Shown one piece after another: positions 21,746-32,710 of a DNA stretch of 64,000 bases. Made by a program: the position numbers and the translations under genes. Source of the DNA: Macrocystis pyrifera. Its lineage: Eukaryota > Sar > Phaeophyceae > Laminariales > Laminariaceae. The stretch spans positions 15,865,468-15,929,467 of the forward strand of contig JASSKH010000002.1 in the NCBI GenBank assembly GCA_031763025.1, in the 5' to 3' direction. The stretch's first letter is position 1. The number at the start of each line of letters is the position of its first letter. Below the pieces are notes generated by a model. The model worked only from the letters and a program-made list of their open reading frames with translations. It was not told the DNA's origin and ran no database searches.

Positions 21746-23140
21746 AGTACTGGTGTATCTTCCTCGTTGTCTTGCCACAACGTCAAGATCACATTTCCTG
21801 ACGTATGCCCTTTTACAGTACTGTCCAGTACTGCTGTATCTCATCGTCGTCTTGCCACGACGTCCCAGATTACATATATGCATGTACCTGCTCCGCTGCC
21901 ATACCGAAGTTGCACTGGTTGACAGATCACATTTTCTGACGTATGCCTTTTCAGTGCTGTTCAGTTAGGGCAATGTTGAATGTATTAATACTTGCTGAAC
22001 CAGTTCAATCATCTTCTGTCTTGTGAAACGCGAACATACTGCTGTATCACCATCGTCGTCTTGCCACGACGTCAAGATCACATATATGCATGTAACCTGC
22101 ACCGCTGCTAAAATAGACTTCAATTTCACTGATCGACTGATGATATTGTCTGACGTATGCGTTTTAGACTGTATTTTTACTGATTGACCAATCAACAAGA
22201 TTTTTACAGAGCTGTTCGGTGTGAACGTATTAATAATCTGAGCGCCATCGCGACCGTGCGAGATGTACGAGCAAGACTATTCAGAGACGCTGCAAAGCTG
22301 TTGAACTTGAACTTATACGCACTTGCTGTTCAGCAGATAAAACATATATTCTAGACCCAATCGCGAACGCGCCAGAGGTAACCTGCAAGAATATACAGCA
22401 GTGTTGCCACGACGTCATGGTCAACATATATGCATGTACCTGAACCGCTGCTAAACAGACTGGATTTCAGTGATCGACTGATCACATTCTCTGACGCATG
22501 CGTTTTAGACTGCAGTTTCACTGATTGACTGATCAACAAGAGCTGTTCAATGTGAACGTATTAATAATCTGAGCTCCATCGCGACCATGCGAGATATACG
22601 AGCAAGACTATCCAGTGACGCTGCAAACTGTTGAACTTGAACTTATACGCACTGCTGTTCAGCAGATAAAAGTATATTCTAGAAGATTCTGCGCCCCATC
22701 GCGAACGCACGAGAGGTAACCAGCAAGAATATACAGCAGTGCACTATAACAAGCCTTTTCTCACGTATGCCTTTCTAGACTGCAATTTCGCTGCAAAGCT
22801 GTTGAAGTTGAACTTGAACGCACTGCTGTTAAGCAAATAAAGAATACTAAATCCTCGAATATTCTGCGCCCCTTCGCAAACGCGCGAGAGGTAACCAGCG
22901 AGAATATACCAGGTATACATCAGCAGTGCTCTATATCCGGCCTTTTCTGACCTATATACGCCTTTTAGACTCCAGTTTCACTGATTGACTGATCACATTT
23001 TCTGACGTATGCCTTTTGTTTATTTTTATTTATTTATTTTTCTCCCTGTAAGTTTTGGTTGCCCTGCCGCAACCGGTGGATTCTGCCACACGCTTTCACC
23101 CAACAAGATGCAATTTCTGCCTTTGAAGTTGACTATCTAC
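21746..23140. repeat. Family C repeats in loose tandem
   Basis: Four to five diverged copies of a several-hundred-bp unit containing 'cgtcgtcttgccacgacgtc', 'gattgactgatcacattttctgacgtatgcc', 'ctgctgttcagcagataaa' and 'ccatcgcgaacgcgcgagaggtaacc' (each quoted block is a consensus of several copies). No coding capacity was seen. Confidence 0.65.
22907..22915. other. TACCAGGTA motif in a family C copy
   Basis: Related copies read AGAATATACAGCAGTGC near 22,730. This copy reads AATATACCAGGTATACATCAGC, so the motif plus a few extra bases were added at a TA. Confidence 0.55.
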
Positions 23141-23231
23141 AAGTATCCGCGCTCAAGACTTCTCGAGCGTTTTGGCCGTGAAGATTATCTCTCACCCAGC
23201 ATTTGACGTGGGGAGTCACTCATTCAATGTG
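23141..23231 (+). repeat. 103-bp satellite unit interrupted by family A
   Basis: A normal satellite unit up to AATGTGCCAT, where family A begins. It shows that family A inserted into satellite DNA. Confidence 0.7.
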
Positions 23232-24240
23232 CCATTCCCTAGGGTTTACCCTAGGGTAATCTAGAAGCAAAATTAATTTCCTGTCCTAACGGCCAAAATG
23301 ACAAAAAACGGTGCACCAGCGCTTTTTTGACAGTTTACGGTACGAAAAACTCTAACCAGGCCATCAGGGTACACACAACCCAAGTTAGACGACATGTTAT
23401 GTCAAGGTATACCGTTTTTTGGCGAAACATCCATGTCCGTCCGTATCACTTGCAAAAATGCCAAAAAACGGTACGCCACCGTATTTTTGACAGTTTACGG
23501 TACGAAAAGTAAAACGAGGTGATCAGGGAACACCAAACCCAAGTCATATGACATTTTATGTCAAGGTATACCGTTTTATGGCAAACAAACAATGCCCCGG
23601 TACAGCTTATATTTCGAACAAACACTGCGTGCGTCAATAGAAGCGCCTTCTCGTACTCATATTCATACGAACATACCACGTACGAGTCAAGCGTTGCTTA
23701 CATAATCTGAAGCCATTTTGTTTCGTTTCGTGCGCGTGCGTGTAGTCAGAACACGGTACCGCGGGCGAGCCTGGCGCCGCCGCGGGTGTCAGCGGGTGCT
23801 GGCAGGCAAAGGGGGTGTTGCAAGTAGCGCCTTCGCCGTTTGCATGGCTAGGCGTCGCGTGTGTCTCGAGACACGCAGGAAGCACAGATGGTATCTGTCT
23901 GGCCTCCTTGTGAGGCTCCGCTTGCACCGCATACGAGATATAAGGGTCGTTTTGATATGTGAAATAGTATTCAAGCGGTGCTTATTTTTGCGACCAAACT
24001 AAACGTCAAAGAGACTTCAATGCAGTTTAAGCACCAACTTTGTCGAAGTGGCAAAGCAGGGCCACGGTGAGCACCGGGCTTGACGCGAGGCGGGCGACGA
24101 CGCTCACTGTGGCAGAGAGGGAGGAAAACTTTATCCGGACCCAATCGATGATGAGGTGGTCGCGAGACCGGCGGGCGGCGTACAAGGCTAAGAGGGAAGC
24201 TCTGCTGTTTGTTTTTTTTCTTTTTGACCGGTGGAACGGG
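23232..24240 (+). repeat. Family A copy 2
   Basis: Starts with the double CCCTAGGG palindrome and ATCTAGAAGC, contains the ~185-bp internal duplication and the GC-rich part, and ends at GACCGGTGGAACGGG where it departs from the other copies. Noncoding. Confidence 0.8.
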
Positions 24241-24800
24241 CTAGCGGTAAACGCAACTCGTGAGTCACGTTTAAAAAATCAACTCAGGGGACGATAGGTA
24301 ACTATCCCCTTGTACCCGCGTCGTCCAACCCCATACAAACATACAAACCGTTGGATACTCCGGCCAGCAAGTCTGGCGATCTTACGTACCGAACACATGC
24401 CAAGGCTGAGACTGACGCGGCCACGAACCGCGGCTGAGCAAGATACGAAAGCAAAATCGCTCACAGTAGCCTTTGTCCTTTTGTGGTCTAGTCTAAAGCG
24501 CTAGATTCGAGCAGCTACCTCGGCACGAGCAGCGAGAAGCCTAACAATAACAACACAGCAGTCCAGGTTGAAGCATGCCTTCAAAAAAGAGGTGGTTGCA
24601 GATGTACAAATGGTGCAGACTGCTGTAGACCGACCTACCGTTGTATCTATCGCTGTCGCTCGTGACTCTTGACCAGAGGGTTTGGCTGTTGATTCACAGC
24701 AGTTTTTTTCCTTGTGTCGAATGTGTCCCTGTTTGGTTGGTCGGATCTGTACGTCAGCTGTGAGTTCAACCGATCGGCCGATACTCAACTTTCTGCACAC
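24241..24800. other. Unassigned sequence with a short Cys-rich open frame
   Basis: No known element or gene was recognised. On the plus strand, 24,502-24,665 is open for about 54 codons without an ATG. Its end encodes ACLQKRGGCRCTNGADCC, then two more cysteines and a stop, and it follows a possible 3' splice site (GTGGTCTAG). The opposite strand is also open for 99 codons, so coding status is undecided. Confidence 0.25.
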
Positions 24801-25076
24801 CCCCGACAGCTCATGAGCTAGCTCATCTATTGTGCATAGCTCACGCTTCGAAAACAGGTGCAGATGAGCTACCGCCTATAGCTCAAGTCGGGGGAAACAT
24901 GTGTAGCTCATGTAGCTCCTATAGCTCATCTCGGGCGCAGATGAGCTACTGTAACTCATGTAGCTCCTATAGCTCAGCCTGGGAAATTGTGTGTAGATGA
25001 GCTATCTTCTGTAGCTCAAGCCTTCAAAGCATGTGCAGATGAAGTACCACCTACCTGGCATAGCTCAAGCCTTCCA
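24801..25076. repeat. TAGCTCAT minisatellite next to the helicase fragment
   Basis: About ten irregular copies of ATGAGCTA/TAGCTCAT, spaced 20-60 bp and often in inverted pairs (GATGAGCTAC ... GTAGCTCATG). It ends exactly where helicase-like coding begins, so the first residues of the open frame at 24,987 come from this repeat and not from a gene. Confidence 0.7.
25052..25060. other. TACCTGGCA, degenerate micro-insertion
   Basis: Sibling repeat units read CGCCTATAGCTC. This one reads CACCTACCTGGCATAGCTC, an added CCTGGCA at the TA, with one base changed from the usual CCTGGTA. Confidence 0.5.
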
Positions 25077-25077
25077 A

Positions 25078-26862
25078 ACATCGACGCCGCCGACAGAGCT
25101 GGGCTAAAGCTGGACGGGTTCCCTCGAGGTGTCATCGGCTGCTGTCCGGTTTACAGGAAGTTCTCCATCGTTGGTAAAGGCAAGCGGAAATTCACCATCA
25201 ACAGAATGCAGGTGCCTCTGTCTCTTGGTATTATTTCCTCAGTCTATCGAGCACAAGGCGAAACCATCCCTAAACTTGTGCTCGACATTCGTAAGTCGGT
25301 AGACGGCTATATGGACAGCGTGGCTGTCTACGTCGCTCTGTCCCGAGCGACCGATGCCAGCAAGCTCTTCTTGCTGTCGCCGGTTACTCTCGACGATCTG
25401 ACCCATCCACAGGACGACGATGTAGCGGCTACGATCGACTTCGTCGAACGCCTCGACAAGGCTACACTAGCCGTGTTCTTGGATGATCCCTCTTCATTCC
25501 GACCGGCCACGACACGTCCTCCGGCTAGTTATACATCCCACACCAACGACGGACAAATAGACACCGGCTCCATCCGCCCTTCACCTTTTCTGCCGCCCAA
25601 TGAGAACAACAATTGCGCGATAGCTGCTTGGGAAGGGCACCCTCTCCCCAACCCAACCATGGCAACACCAGCTGGAGCCATCTTTCTTCTCCACTCTTGC
25701 GGCTGTGCGAGCCTGCATGTTCGACGGCAAGCCTCTCAAACGCCCCCTCTTGGTAAGTTCTTGCTTGTTCTGCTATCCGCATCTCGTCGTAATAATACTC
25801 CCCAATACTTACCGGCGCCCGCAAGTACCCATATATACATAAATACTACGTTGTGCTTTCATGTGTCTTCTAAATGTATTGTATCATTTCGTTCGGTATG
25901 CGTCGCATTCTTTGGCGGAATGCAGGATTCTTTGGCTCAAGCACGTGACAAGATCCTTGGTAGTAGCGGCCTACCAGGCGCAGGATCCCTAATGGGAACG
26001 CCAGGCTCCATATACGAAGCGATCACCCTTCGACCTGATGATCAACTCCACCCCAACAGCGGGTGGCCAGGTGACCTCGTGGAACGGCATGCTCGTATCA
26101 TGTACACTCGGACGGCTCTCGGATTCAACTGGCACTACACTACCAATTGCCATATCGAAGACCATGGCCGTATCGAGATAACCGCATCCCAATGTGCACG
26201 ATGGTGAGATCCCGCACCAGTCTTGATTCCGCACGGACCGCCTCAGTCACTCCATGATGCAGGCTAACCGGAGCCGCCTCCGACTTCCCATTTCCTGGAC
26301 CTGCTCCGTGCCCCCCCTGCGACGAGAGCTGCGCCCGGCACATCAGCACATCCACATGGTCGATTCTTCCTGGGAGTGCGGACAACGCCCCAGATCGTGT
26401 TTTCTTCGCGTCTGCACGTGTAGACATCTACGAGGACGCCGGAGAGCCGCCAGCACCGTCACCCATTTTGATTATAGGTGCCTCGTAGCTGTCATCTACT
26501 CCCTTCCGAACCATTTCGTGACCCAGTTGCGTTCGCGAGGGCGGTGGTTGAATTACGATTGCATACTCGGGGGGAGTACCACGTCTTGCGACGATTTCGA
26601 CTATGACTGGTACCTGGTATCATGGTTTCCAGCATATGTATGTCTACCTTCGAAAGTCTATGACCTTGCCTGTTCTCCAGGCACAAACGACACCATACCG
26701 TAGTGCTAGCTACCATGAGCGCGCAAGCCAAGAACGCGCGAAGATAATCGAGGCGACTAGACAAGGACCCATCATGCCTCCGCCTTACCGAAGTCCTGGC
26801 CACTACGACGTGGGGGGCGCAGCTGTGCCTTGCCGACTCGACTCCGACGTACCGCCGCCTTG
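25078..26862 (+). pseudogene. PIF1-like helicase C-terminus fused to a C19/UCH-like cysteine peptidase
   Basis: Helicase part: NRMQVPLSLGIISSVYRAQGET (given here in overlapping form as QVPLSLG and VYRAQGET) and VYVALSRATDASKLF, matching motifs V and VI of PIF1/Helitron helicases. About 60 codons later in the same frame, PPNENNNCAIAAW resembles the cysteine box of C19 ubiquitin hydrolases (Cys codon 25,614-25,616). The histidine box, readable in copy b, lies near 26,490-26,540. Copy a is broken: TGG-TGA at 26,202-26,207 where copies b and c have TGG-CGA, a ~10-bp deletion near 26,480 and a 7-bp insertion at 26,613. A possible intron (25,753-25,925) would shift frame and is not accepted. Confidence 0.6.
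26611..26619. other. TACCTGGTA micro-insertion inside the peptidase gene
   Basis: Copies b (near 31,475) and c (near 47,860) read GACTGGTATCATGG. Copy a reads GACTGGTACCTGGTATCATGG, a clean 7-bp gain of CCTGGTA at a TA that also shifts the reading frame. This is the clearest case in the window. Confidence 0.85.
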
Positions 26863-27355
26863 AGCGTCTCCCGTGTTCTTCACATGTGTGTTGAAACGTT
26901 TTGATTTTTGATGTGATATTGCTTCTCGATTAGGACTGCCTGCCTTCTTGTTTCCCTCTTTTCGCTAGAACGATTTTTGCAGAAATGTTGCACGGCGCGT
27001 CCAGCCTTTCGAGTTCTGCGCAGCTACATTTGTATTAACTGCTCGGTCGACAGAGTGTTGTTTACTGGGTGCATGTACGTGACGATCATCGGCGAAAAGT
27101 CTACTTGTATGCCTTTTGTCATCTTTGACTTCACGGCAGCGTTTTATTTGGTGTGGGTGTGTTCGCGACACGTCGAGGTCATCGCAATCTGCGCGATGCT
27201 CGACTGTGACGTTTTGTTTATGTGTTTGCTTCGAAATAGCGGCAACATCAGCGTCTGCAAACACGTAATATTCTACGTAGCAAATATCGACGTCGCGAGA
27301 GAATTGTCATACTGCCGGCCAACCTTTTGTTATATGGTAAAACCCTAGGGAACAG

Positions 27356-27382
27356 CGGGGCAACCCTTGCCCTGCCCTACAA
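27356..27382 (+). other. 3'-terminal hairpin of Helitron-like copy a
   Basis: CGGGGCAA, loop CCC, TTGCCCTG (one G-T pair), then CCCTACAA and the element boundary. Confidence 0.7.
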
Positions 27383-27384
27383 TA

Positions 27385-27800
27385 TTACATACTTGTATTT
27401 ACCTTAGCTGAACAGAATCGATCGATTGGCTGTGAAGATTATCTCACCCAGCATTCCGCGTGGGAAATCACTCATTCCATGTGCCATATTATGTACTTGT
27501 ATTTACGCTGGACCGAGTCGATCGATTGGCTGTGAAGATTATCTCTCACCCAGCATTCCGCGTGGGGAATCACTCATCCAATGTGCCATACTACATGTTT
27601 TTACGCTGAACCGAGTCGATCGTTTTCGGCTGTGAATATTATTCCTCACCAGCATTCCGCGTGGGGAATCATTCATTCAACGTACCGTAATACATACTTG
27701 TATTTACGCTGACCGAGTCGATCGTTTGGCTGTGAAGATTATCTCTCACCCAGCATTCCGCGTAGGGAGTCACTCATTCAATGTGCCATAGAACTACTTA
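27385..27800 (+). repeat. 103-bp satellite units
   Basis: Four units with GAGTCGATCGATTGGCTGTG, TCTCACCCAGCATTCCGCGT and ACATACTTGTATTTACGCTG. The Helitron-like copy a ends against this satellite. Confidence 0.8.
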
Positions 27801-27944
27801 CTTAGATCTCGATCTTTGAGCGTGCTCGGTTGGTACATCCCTGGCCTCTCAGAGCTCGCACTTGGAAATCGCCTCCTTTTATTACATGCCGGACTTTTCC
27901 AGCGGGTCTTTGTTTTCTCCATTGCTCCTCGTACTTTCAGCCCT

Positions 27945-28496
27945 TCTTGTCTTTTTTCTTCTTTCGTTTCGTGTACGTGCGTGTACTCCGAGCACGGTTG
28001 CGCGGGCGAACGTCGCGGGTGTCAGCGGATGCTGGCGGGTAGACGGGGAGTTGCAAGGAGCGCGGTCGCCGCTTTCGTGCCTAGGCGTCGCGTGTGCCTC
28101 GAGACACGAGGGATGCATCAATAGGCTCTGTCTGGCCTCTATTTGTGATTTTTGATAGAGCACGAATGAGTATTTAAGGGTCGTTCGGAATTGTAAGATA
28201 ATATTAAAGCGGTTCTTATTTTTGCGACCGCGCTGAAAGTCACAAGAGGGAGGTATCCCGAATGAGCACCAACATTGTCGAGCTTGCGTCGAGGTCCACG
28301 GTGAGCACCGGGCTTCACGTGAGGCGGGCGACGGGGCTCACTCTGGGCGGGAGGGAGGAAAGCTTTACCCGGACTGAATCGGAGGCGAGATGGTCGCGAG
28401 AGGGGCGGGCGGCGCACGAGGCTGAGAGAGAAGCTCTGCTGTTCGTTTTTTCTTTTTTACTTTTTTTCCGGTGTACGGTGTTCCAATCAAGTAGTT
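27945..28496 (+). repeat. Family A copy 3 (diverged, 3' half)
   Basis: Begins at the 'tttcgtttcgtgtacgtgcgtg' block and runs to GTGTTCCAATCAAG. The CCCTAGGG end and internal duplication are missing. Copy 4 starts immediately after it in the same orientation. The 27,801-27,944 stretch before it is unassigned. Confidence 0.65.
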
Positions 28497-29545
28497 CCCT
28501 AGGTTTACCTAGGATAATCTAGAAGCAAAATTAATTCCCTGTCCTGACGGACAAAATGACAAAAAAACGGCACACCGGCGCTTTTTTGCCAGTTTACGGT
28601 ACGAAAAACTCAAACCAGGCCATCAGGGTACACCAAACCCAAGTTAGACGACATTTTATGTCATGGTATACCGTTTTTCGGCGAAACATCTCATGTCCGT
28701 CCGTCTCACTTGCAAAAATGCTAAAAAAAACGGTACACCATGGTATTTTTGCCAGTTTGCGGTACGAAAAGTAAAACGAGGTGATCAGGGCACACCAAAC
28801 CCAAGTTATATGACATTTTCTGTCAAGGTATACCGTTTTATGGCAAACAATCAATGTCCCGGTACAGCTTATATTTTCGAACAAACACTGCGTTCGTCAA
28901 TAGAAGCGCCTTCTTGTACTGCTGTGCACTCGTGTTCAAACGAACATACCAGGTACGAGTCAAGCGTTGCTTATATATAATCTGAAGCCATTTTATTTCG
29001 TTTCGTGCGCGTACGTGTAGTCAGAACACGGTACCGCGGGCGATCCCGGCGCCGCCGCGGGTGTCAGCGGGTGCCAGCAGGTAGAGGGGGTGTTGCAAGG
29101 AGCGCCGTCGCCGTTTGCTTGGCTAGGCGTCGCGTGTGTCTCGAGACACGCAGGAAGCACGAACGGGCTCTGTCTGGCCTCCTTGTGAGGCTCTGCTTGC
29201 ACCGTATGCGAGATATAAGGGTCGTTTTGATAAACGAAATAATATTAAAGGGGTGCTTATATTTGCGACCAAACTAAACTTCAGAGAAACTTCAATGCAG
29301 TTTGAGCACCAACTTTGTCGAAGTGGCGAAGAAGGGCCACGGTGAGCACCGGGTTTCACGCGAGGCGGGCGACGGGGCTCACTGTGGCAGAGAGGGAGGA
29401 AAACTTTATCCGGACTCAATCGGTGGTGAGGTGGTCGCGAGACCGGCGGGCGGCGTACAAGGCTAAGAGGGAAGCTCTGCTGTTCGTTTTTTTTCTTTTT
29501 GACCTGTGGAACGTGTTCCAATCAAGCAGAAAATTATTGCATGAG
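28497..29545 (+). repeat. Family A copy 4
   Basis: Full ~1-kb proximal part, with the CCCTAGG start slightly decayed, in tandem with copy 3. It ends shortly after CAAGCAGAAAATTATTGCATG, where copies 1 and 5 continue into the distal part. Confidence 0.8.
28947..28955. other. TACCAGGTA site in family A copy 4
   Basis: Same position as the motif at 2,041. Compare TACCACGTA in copy 2 and TACAAGTA in copy 5. Confidence 0.5.
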
Positions 29546-30588
29546 AGGAGACAAGGATTTATTCCCTCTACGTGCTTTTTCGCAGCGTACGTGTCATACG
29601 AATAGCCCGTAAACATCGTGAACTCTACGAATGTTCTACGTGCACAAGTACCTGCATTACAAAGTATATTTGGTTTATCAAAAACTTGTAAAATTCGGTG
29701 TAAATGGAAGATGGACTAGACGTATTTCGCAGCTTGCAAAGTTGAGTATCAACTATTAATATTCAATCAGTCGAACTCACAGCTGGCGTATTTCAAAATT
29801 TATAAAAAATATATGTGTAAGTTTTGTACGTGCCGTGCTGTCTTTTGTGTCGAGACGATATCCGACGATGTGCGGCATGACGGAAGAGTTTCGTAGTCCA
29901 TCGCCCATAAAAATCCCCGGCAGGACAGAGGGAGAGTGTCTCTCCGAATGTTCCACGTGCAGAAGTACCTGTATTACAGAGTATGTGTGGAAGTTTTATA
30001 CGTGCAGTGCAGTCGTTTGTGTCGAGACGATATCCGACAATGTGCGGCATGAAGCAGGAAGAGTTTCGTCGGCCATCGCTCATAAAAATGCCCAGCAGGG
30101 CAGAGGAACAAGCTGAAGGGAAAAAATTATTGCCATTTAGGTCGAAGAAAAAAAACAAGGTCGACCGCGACAAGAGTTAGCGTCCCACGACAACAACAAC
30201 CGGCAAGAAGAACGCGAACTACGTTCAACCCGCGGTGCCTCCTATATTTGGAGTGCATACGAACAAAATGACAAAAAACGTGCTTCCTACGTACTTTTCT
30301 TGAGACTTGCACTAAGCAGGACGATAACGGCCCACGTCAACAACGGCCTACAACTCCATACCTACAACCTACGGTACCCACTACTTCTATAGTGCCGAAA
30401 CCAAATTTTAGAGTACCAAGACCTAATAAAAAGCGGAATTTTTATGGTACGAATAGTATTACGTGCTTCCCACGTGTTTGTCTTGATACTTACACTATAT
30501 GACGATATATAGCAATTTAGTGCCCACATTGAGGTCAGCGTCCCACGACCACAACATCCGACGCTATCAGCCTACAACAACAAAGGCC
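29546..30588. repeat. Spacer with two duplications
   Basis: A ~172-bp unit is duplicated in tandem (about 29,800-29,970 and 29,975-30,115), keyed by GTGTCGAGACGATATCCGAC and GTGCGGCATGA. A second repeat (30,310-30,500) is a diverged copy of the 5' segment of Helitron-like copy b: 'ctacaacctacg-tacccac' and 'aaaaagcggaa-ttttatggtacgaata'. No gene was recognised. Confidence 0.55.
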
Positions 30589-30799
30589 GACAGAAAACCT
30601 ACCCTTCGAACACCCAACACAACTGGTCGAAACAAGACTGCAGTGATAATGACTTCTCGAGACCTGCAACCTACGCTACCCACTTCTTATAGTGCCAAAA
30701 CCAATTTTTATAGTACCAAAACCACAAGAAAAAGCGGAAATTTTATGGTACGAATACGTGCTTCCTACGTACTTTTCTTGTTACTTACATTATTAGGAC

Positions 30800-31723
30800 G
30801 GTGACGGCCCACGTCAACCACGGTGCTGCCGCTTAGCGGCCGGAGTCTCGATCGGACCTCTCTGCATCACCCCTCGACCTGATGATCAACTCCACCCCAA
30901 CAGCGGATGGCCAGGTGACGTCGTGGAACGGCATGCTCGTATTATGTACACTCGGACGGCTCTCGGATTCAACTGGCACTACACTACCGATTGCGATGTC
31001 GAGGACCATGGCCATATCGAGATAACCGCATCCCAATGTGCACGATGGCGAGATCCCGCACCAGTCTTGATTCCGCACGGACCACCCCAGTCACTCCATG
31101 ATACAGTCAATGCTTTGTTCCTGACCGGAGCCACCTCCGACTTCTCATTTCCTGGACCTGCTCCGTGCCCCCCCTGCGACGAGAGCTGCGCCCGGCACAT
31201 CAGCACATCCATATGGTCGATTCTTCCTTGGAGTGCGGACAACGCCCCAGATCGCGTTTTCTTCGCGTCTGCACGTGTAGACATCTACGAGGACGCCGGA
31301 GAGCCGCCAGCACCGTCACCCATTTTGATGATAGGCGTTGAGTACTGCCTCGTAGCTGTCATCTACTCCATTCCGAACCATTTCGTGACCCATTTGCGTT
31401 CGAGAGGGCGGTGGTTGAATTACGATTGTATACTCGGGGGGAGTACCACGTCTTGCGACGATTTCGACTATGACTGGTATCATGGTTTCCAGCATATGTA
31501 TGTCTACCTTCGAAAGTCTATGACCTTGCCTGTTCCCCAGGCACAAACGACAGCATACCGTAGTGCTAGCTATCATGAGCGCGCAAGCCAAGAACGCGCG
31601 AAGATAATCGAGGCGACTAGACAAGGACCCATCATGCCTCCGCCTTACCGAAGTCCTGGCCACTACGACGTGGGGGGCGCAGCTGTGCCTTGCCGACTCG
31701 ACTCCGACGTACCGCCGCCTTGA
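30800..31723 (+). CDS. C19/UCH-like cysteine peptidase, histidine-box half (open frame without ATG)
   Basis: Open for about 308 codons with no stop, the best preserved of the three copies. Key segments are GFNWHYTTDC near the N-terminus, CPPCDESC in the middle (possible metal-binding or CxxC finger), then EYCLVAVIYSIPNHFV with the histidine at 31,379-31,381, and GRWLNYDC with the aspartate. This order (Tyr-rich strand, NHFV, G-W-x-YD) is the histidine box of C19 ubiquitin hydrolases. The cysteine box lies upstream only in copy a, so b alone could not be catalytic. No ATG opens the frame, which starts after a TAG. It may be inert or a downstream exon. Confidence 0.5.
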   Translation, partial: GDGPRQPRCCRLAAGVSIGPLCITPRPDDQLHPNSGWPGDVVERHARIMYTRTALGFNWHYTTDCDVEDHGHIEITASQCARWRDPAPVLIPHGPPQSLHDTVNALFLTGATSDFSFPGPAPCPPCDESCARHISTSIWSILPWSADNAPDRVFFASARVDIYEDAGEPPAPSPILMIGVEYCLVAVIYSIPNHFVTHLRSRGRWLNYDCILGGSTTSCDDFDYDWYHGFQHMYVYLRKSMTLPVPQAQTTAYRSASYHERASQERAKIIEATRQGPIMPPPYRSPGHYDVGGAAVPCRLDSDVPPP

Positions 31724-32213
31724 GATTCTCACGTGTTCTTCACATGTGTGTTGAAACGTTTTGATTTTTTGTGTGATATTTCTTCTCGTTGGGACTGCCT
31801 GCCTTCTTGTTTCCGTCTTTTAGCTAGAACGCATTTTGCAGAAATGTTGCACGGCGCGTCCAGCCTTCCGAGTTCTGCGCAGCTACATTTGTATTAACTG
31901 TTCGGTCGACAGAGTGTCGTTTACGGGGTGCATGTACGTAACGATCATCGGCGAAAAGTCTACTTGTATGCCTTTTGTCATCTTGGACTTCACTGCGGCG
32001 TTTTATTTGGTATGGCTGTGTTCGCGACACGTCGAGGTCATCGCAAATCTGCGCGATGCTACTGTGATGTTACGTTTCGGTTGTTTGCTTCGAAATAGCG
32101 GCAACTGCAGCATCTTCAAACAAGTGATATTCTACGTAGCAAAAATCGACGTCGCGAGCGAATTTGCATACCTCTGTCCAACCGTTTATTATATGGTAAC
32201 ACCTAGGGAACAG

Positions 32214-32240
32214 CAGGGGAACCCTTGCCCTGCCCTACAA
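32214..32240 (+). other. 3'-terminal hairpin of Helitron-like copy b
   Basis: CAGGGGAA, CCC, TTGCCCTG (one mismatch), then CCCTACAA. The next base is T, as in the other copies. Confidence 0.7.
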
Positions 32241-32710
32241 TGAATATTATTACACGAAAGGGGGCGGTGACTTTATTTCTTTCAGAATTTTTCGGTTTCA
32301 TTTTCATTGTTTTTGCTGTGTTGCTGTGCCGTGCTGTGCTTTATCTTTCGTACATACGAGTACAGACACAGAGCTCACCGAAAGAAAAAAGTAAGTACCC
32401 TACCTGGTGTATGTACGTGCGTACGACATGTGAGCGAGCGTAGCGGAAAACCGTCCGCGACGCGAAGCTTATGTACGTACGTACGACATCCGCGACGTGA
32501 AGCGTATGTCGCGTCCGAGCAGTTTTCTCCTGAAGCATGGCGGCGGGACTCTTGGCAATATCTAGTCGCCAGTTTGCAACTACTAATACAATCATTAAAA
32601 AACTACATCATTCAATCATGAACTTCTGTCCGTTTCGCACAATTTGATGTACTGTTTCATCCTGAGCGAGCGCAGCGAGCGGCATAGGCCGCCCGCGGAG
32701 CGAAGCGCCT
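32241..32710. other. Unassigned spacer
   Basis: Contains GTACGTACGTACGACAT duplications near 32,415-32,500 and GCGAGCGNAGCGAGCGG-type short palindromes near 32,665. No gene was recognised. Confidence 0.4.

Larger units (their letters stand above)
25077..27382 (+). mobile_element. Helitron-like element, copy a (longest, 5'-truncated)
   Basis: Carries the end of a PIF1/Helitron-type helicase joined to a C19/UCH-like peptidase, a ~500-bp conserved 3' tail, and the terminal hairpin at 27,356-27,374 followed by CCCTACAA. All three copies in the window diverge right after that octamer, with T as the next base, which fixes the 3' end. Helitrons are known for a short 3' hairpin just inside the end, a PIF1-type helicase and no target duplication. 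The Rep nuclease and the helicase ATP-binding motifs are missing here, so assignment to Helitrons rather than another PIF1-bearing element is inferred. Confidence 0.6.
30589..32240 (+). mobile_element. Helitron-like element, copy b (deletion derivative)
   Basis: Shares with copy c a ~275-bp 5' segment that is absent from copy a, joined at the same point (near 30,865, TCTGCATCACC) to the peptidase region. It ends with the terminal hairpin and CCCTACAA at 32,240. The lengths of b (1,652 bp) and c (1,659 bp) are almost identical, so both descend from one non-autonomous element. Confidence 0.65.

Noticed and set aside
25753..25925. Candidate 173-nt intron (GTAAGT ... TGCAG) in the helicase-peptidase frame
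   Set aside because: Splicing it would shift frame and meet a stop within a few codons. The unspliced frame continues through recognisable sequence.
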